Under the pieces are notes generated by a model. It made no database searches and had not been told where the DNA came from. It was given only the letters and a program-made list of their open reading frames with translations. From NCBI GenBank assembly GCA_002708395.1, contig PANP01000034.1, forward strand, positions 5,739 to 12,362: a DNA stretch of 6,624 nucleotides, in the 5' to 3' direction. Both the position numbers and the translations under genes were made by a program. This document shows positions 5,278 to 6,624 of the stretch, in pieces (positions within the stretch are counted from its first letter, which is position 1; each line of letters starts with the position of its first letter). Source of the DNA: Dehalococcoidia bacterium. GTDB taxonomy: Bacteria > Chloroflexota > Dehalococcoidia > UBA3495.

Positions 5278-6624
5278 TTACCCAGCGTGAACGCCATCTA
5301 GACGGATGATGCCCCGTTCTAACAGGCCGTCGAACTGGCCGCCCATGCCAATCTCTTCCAGAATCGACAGCGCGTCGGCGCCGGGCTTGGAGGCGGGCTT
5401 GCCCGGAGCTACCGGGGTGCGAGACAGACGGGGCGCAGGACCCGCCGTGGTCACCAACCCAATCTCCTGGTGGTCACGGGTTAGAGAGAGACCGTGGTCC
5501 AACACCCACGGGTCGTCCATCAGTTCGTGAGGATTGGTCACAACTCGATGAGCGCCCAATCCGGCGTCGGTGATGCGCCCGACCCAGGTATCAACAGTGC
5601 TAGCCTGGAATCGCTCTTCCAAAGCAAGAGCCAAGGCCTCGTCCTGTACCTGGCCGACGCCGGAAAGACCCTCAACCGCGTCCAAGCGGTCAAGTTCGGA
5701 TTCCAGAGCGCCGAGGAAGAACCAGCCGTCAGCGGCTTCATAGGCCCGGTGCAGCGGGCGGCTACCCAAAGCGTCCTGGCCCTTGGTCTCGTCCCACACC
5801 TTACCTTCATACTGCTGCATGAAAGGCGATTGGAGAGTCATGGCGGTGTAGGCCAAGGCTGCGTCCACGTGTTGTCCTTGGCCGGTACGTTTACGATGCA
5901 GCAGGGCTAGGGCGACGGCGTAGGCTCCCATATAGCCGGTGCCGTAGTCGTTCACCGGGTTGGGCTGCACGGTGGGCGTACCATCTCCGCCGAAACGCCG
6001 GTCCATGCCGGTGGCCGCTTGGGCGAACTGCTCGTGGCCGGGGCGGCCGGCCCAGGGTCCCAGATGCCCAAAAGCGTTGAGGGACGCATAGATGATGTCC
6101 GGCTTTCGCTTGCGTACATCGTCGTAGCTCAGCCCCAACTCCGCCATACGTCCCGCCCGATAGTTCTGAGCGACCACGTCGGCGTCTTCCAGCAGTCTCC
6201 AGAAGATGTTCAGGCCCTCATCGGACTTCAGGTCCAACAAGATACTGCGCTTGCCCCGGTTGACCTCGTTATGGCGAGCCACTGTTGAGTCCCGAACCGG
6301 GTTGTCTATCTTGATAACGTCGGCCCCGAACTCGGCCATCGTTCGCCCCAGGGTTGGTCCGGCCAGGATGATGCACAGGTCTAAAACCTTGATGCCTTCT
6401 AGGGCGGTCCGCAAGAATGATCCAGGAGCTTGGCCGAGGGGTGTAGGCTTGCGTGTTTGAAGCTCGGCGAGGACTTCTTCCCGATGCTGGTTAGGGCTGG
6501 GGGCCGGACTCCGGACGCTACCAGGCGTCAGAGACATGCGAGCGGCGACACCCGGTTGCAGCATCTTGCCGTAGGTGGGGTCGTCAACCTCAATCACCAT
6601 CTGGGATTCGCGAGCATGGTCGTG
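5278..6624 (-). CDS. Double-length CaiB/BaiF family (class III) CoA-transferase, C-terminal part (open at right edge)
   Basis: The frame is open to the window edge: eight codons (HDHARESQ) precede the first ATG at 6600, so that ATG is internal. Counting from that Met, residues 1-47 are the tail of a first CoA-transferase unit (IEVDDPTYGKMLQPG, then RMSLTPG), 48-66 a linker, and 67-418 a complete second unit. The second unit shows GIKVLDL at 69-75, MAEFGADVIKID at 88-99, NRGKRSILLDL at 114-124, AQNYRAG at 144-150, and VNDYGTGYMGAY at 216-227, whose Asp218 (codon 5947-5949) fits the catalytic aspartate of formyl-CoA transferase. RTGQGQHVDAAL follows at 238-249. These enzymes move CoA between carboxylic acids through an aspartyl-CoA thioester and act as interlocked dimers; a fused pair could form that dimer within one chain. 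The full protein is probably near 800 residues. It is the first visible gene of the likely operon. The substrate cannot be predicted. Confidence 0.92.
   Translation of the reverse strand, partial: HDHARESQMVIEVDDPTYGKMLQPGVAARMSLTPGSVRSPAPSPNQHREEVLAELQTRKPTPLGQAPGSFLRTALEGIKVLDLCIILAGPTLGRTMAEFGADVIKIDNPVRDSTVARHNEVNRGKRSILLDLKSDEGLNIFWRLLEDADVVAQNYRAGRMAELGLSYDDVRKRKPDIIYASLNAFGHLGPWAGRPGHEQFAQAATGMDRRFGGDGTPTVQPNPVNDYGTGYMGAYAVALALLHRKRTGQGQHVDAALAYTAMTLQSPFMQQYEGKVWDETKGQDALGSRPLHRAYEAADGWFFLGALESELDRLDAVEGLSGVGQVQDEALALALEERFQASTVDTWVGRITDAGLGAHRVVTNPHELMDDPWVLDHGLSLTRDHQEIGLVTTAGPAPRLSRTPVAPGKPASKPGADALSILEEIGMGGQFDGLLERGIIRLDGVHAG

Noticed and set aside
4483..5301. Plus-strand reading frame of 272 residues
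   Set aside because: It runs antisense to the flavoenzyme gene, has a low-complexity arginine/serine/glycine-rich translation with no recognisable motif, and the minus-strand protein has clear family motifs throughout.
5278..6600. CoA-transferase taken as a complete 440-residue gene starting at 6600
   Set aside because: The frame continues in both sequence and homology to the window edge, and the residues after the Met are the tail of a preceding CoA-transferase unit.

Overview
The window looks like a bacterial chromosome fragment with moderately GC-rich, tightly packed genes that all lie on the minus strand. The mix of a double-length CaiB/BaiF CoA-transferase, an acyl-CoA-dehydrogenase-fold flavoenzyme, paralogous arylsulfotransferase-like propellers, an Asp-box propeller and a zinc-ribbon RDD membrane protein resembles genomes of uncultured marine or soil Chloroflexota (Dehalococcoidia/SAR202-like). 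That assignment is inferred from gene content only, because there is no rRNA or other taxonomic marker in the window.

Reading in the direction of transcription, from high to low coordinates, there are six genes. (1) 6624-5278 holds the end of one CoA-transferase unit and a complete second unit. The frame stays open through the right edge, so the gene starts outside the window. (2) 5226-4027 is a flavin-dependent monooxygenase or dehydrogenase of the acyl-CoA dehydrogenase fold. (3) 3943-2813 and (4) 2736-1573 are tandem paralogous six-bladed propellers of the arylsulfotransferase (ASST) family. (5) 1434-397 is an Asp-box (BNR-type) propeller. (6) 364 to the left edge is the N-terminal 121 residues of a zinc-ribbon plus RDD-domain membrane protein.

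The gaps between genes are 51, 83, 76, 138 and 32 bases. No strong terminator is visible in any of them, so genes 1-4 are probably one transcript. The 138-base gap holds a good sigma70-like promoter (TTGACA, 17-base spacer, TGGAAT) and a leader with competing inverted repeats. Genes 5 and 6 may therefore have their own promoter.

A plausible joint role for genes 1-4 is catabolism of a small organic acid or aromatic compound that carries or receives a sulfuryl group. The CoA-transferase would activate the acid, the flavoenzyme would oxidise it, and the two ASST-like enzymes would move or remove sulfate. This is inference from gene order and family membership; no substrate can be read from the sequence. 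The most unusual points are the paired cytoplasmic-looking ASST homologues, which keep the expected active-site His, Asn and Arg positions, and the fused CoA-transferase beside them. No RNA genes, insertion sequences, CRISPR arrays or attachment sites were seen.
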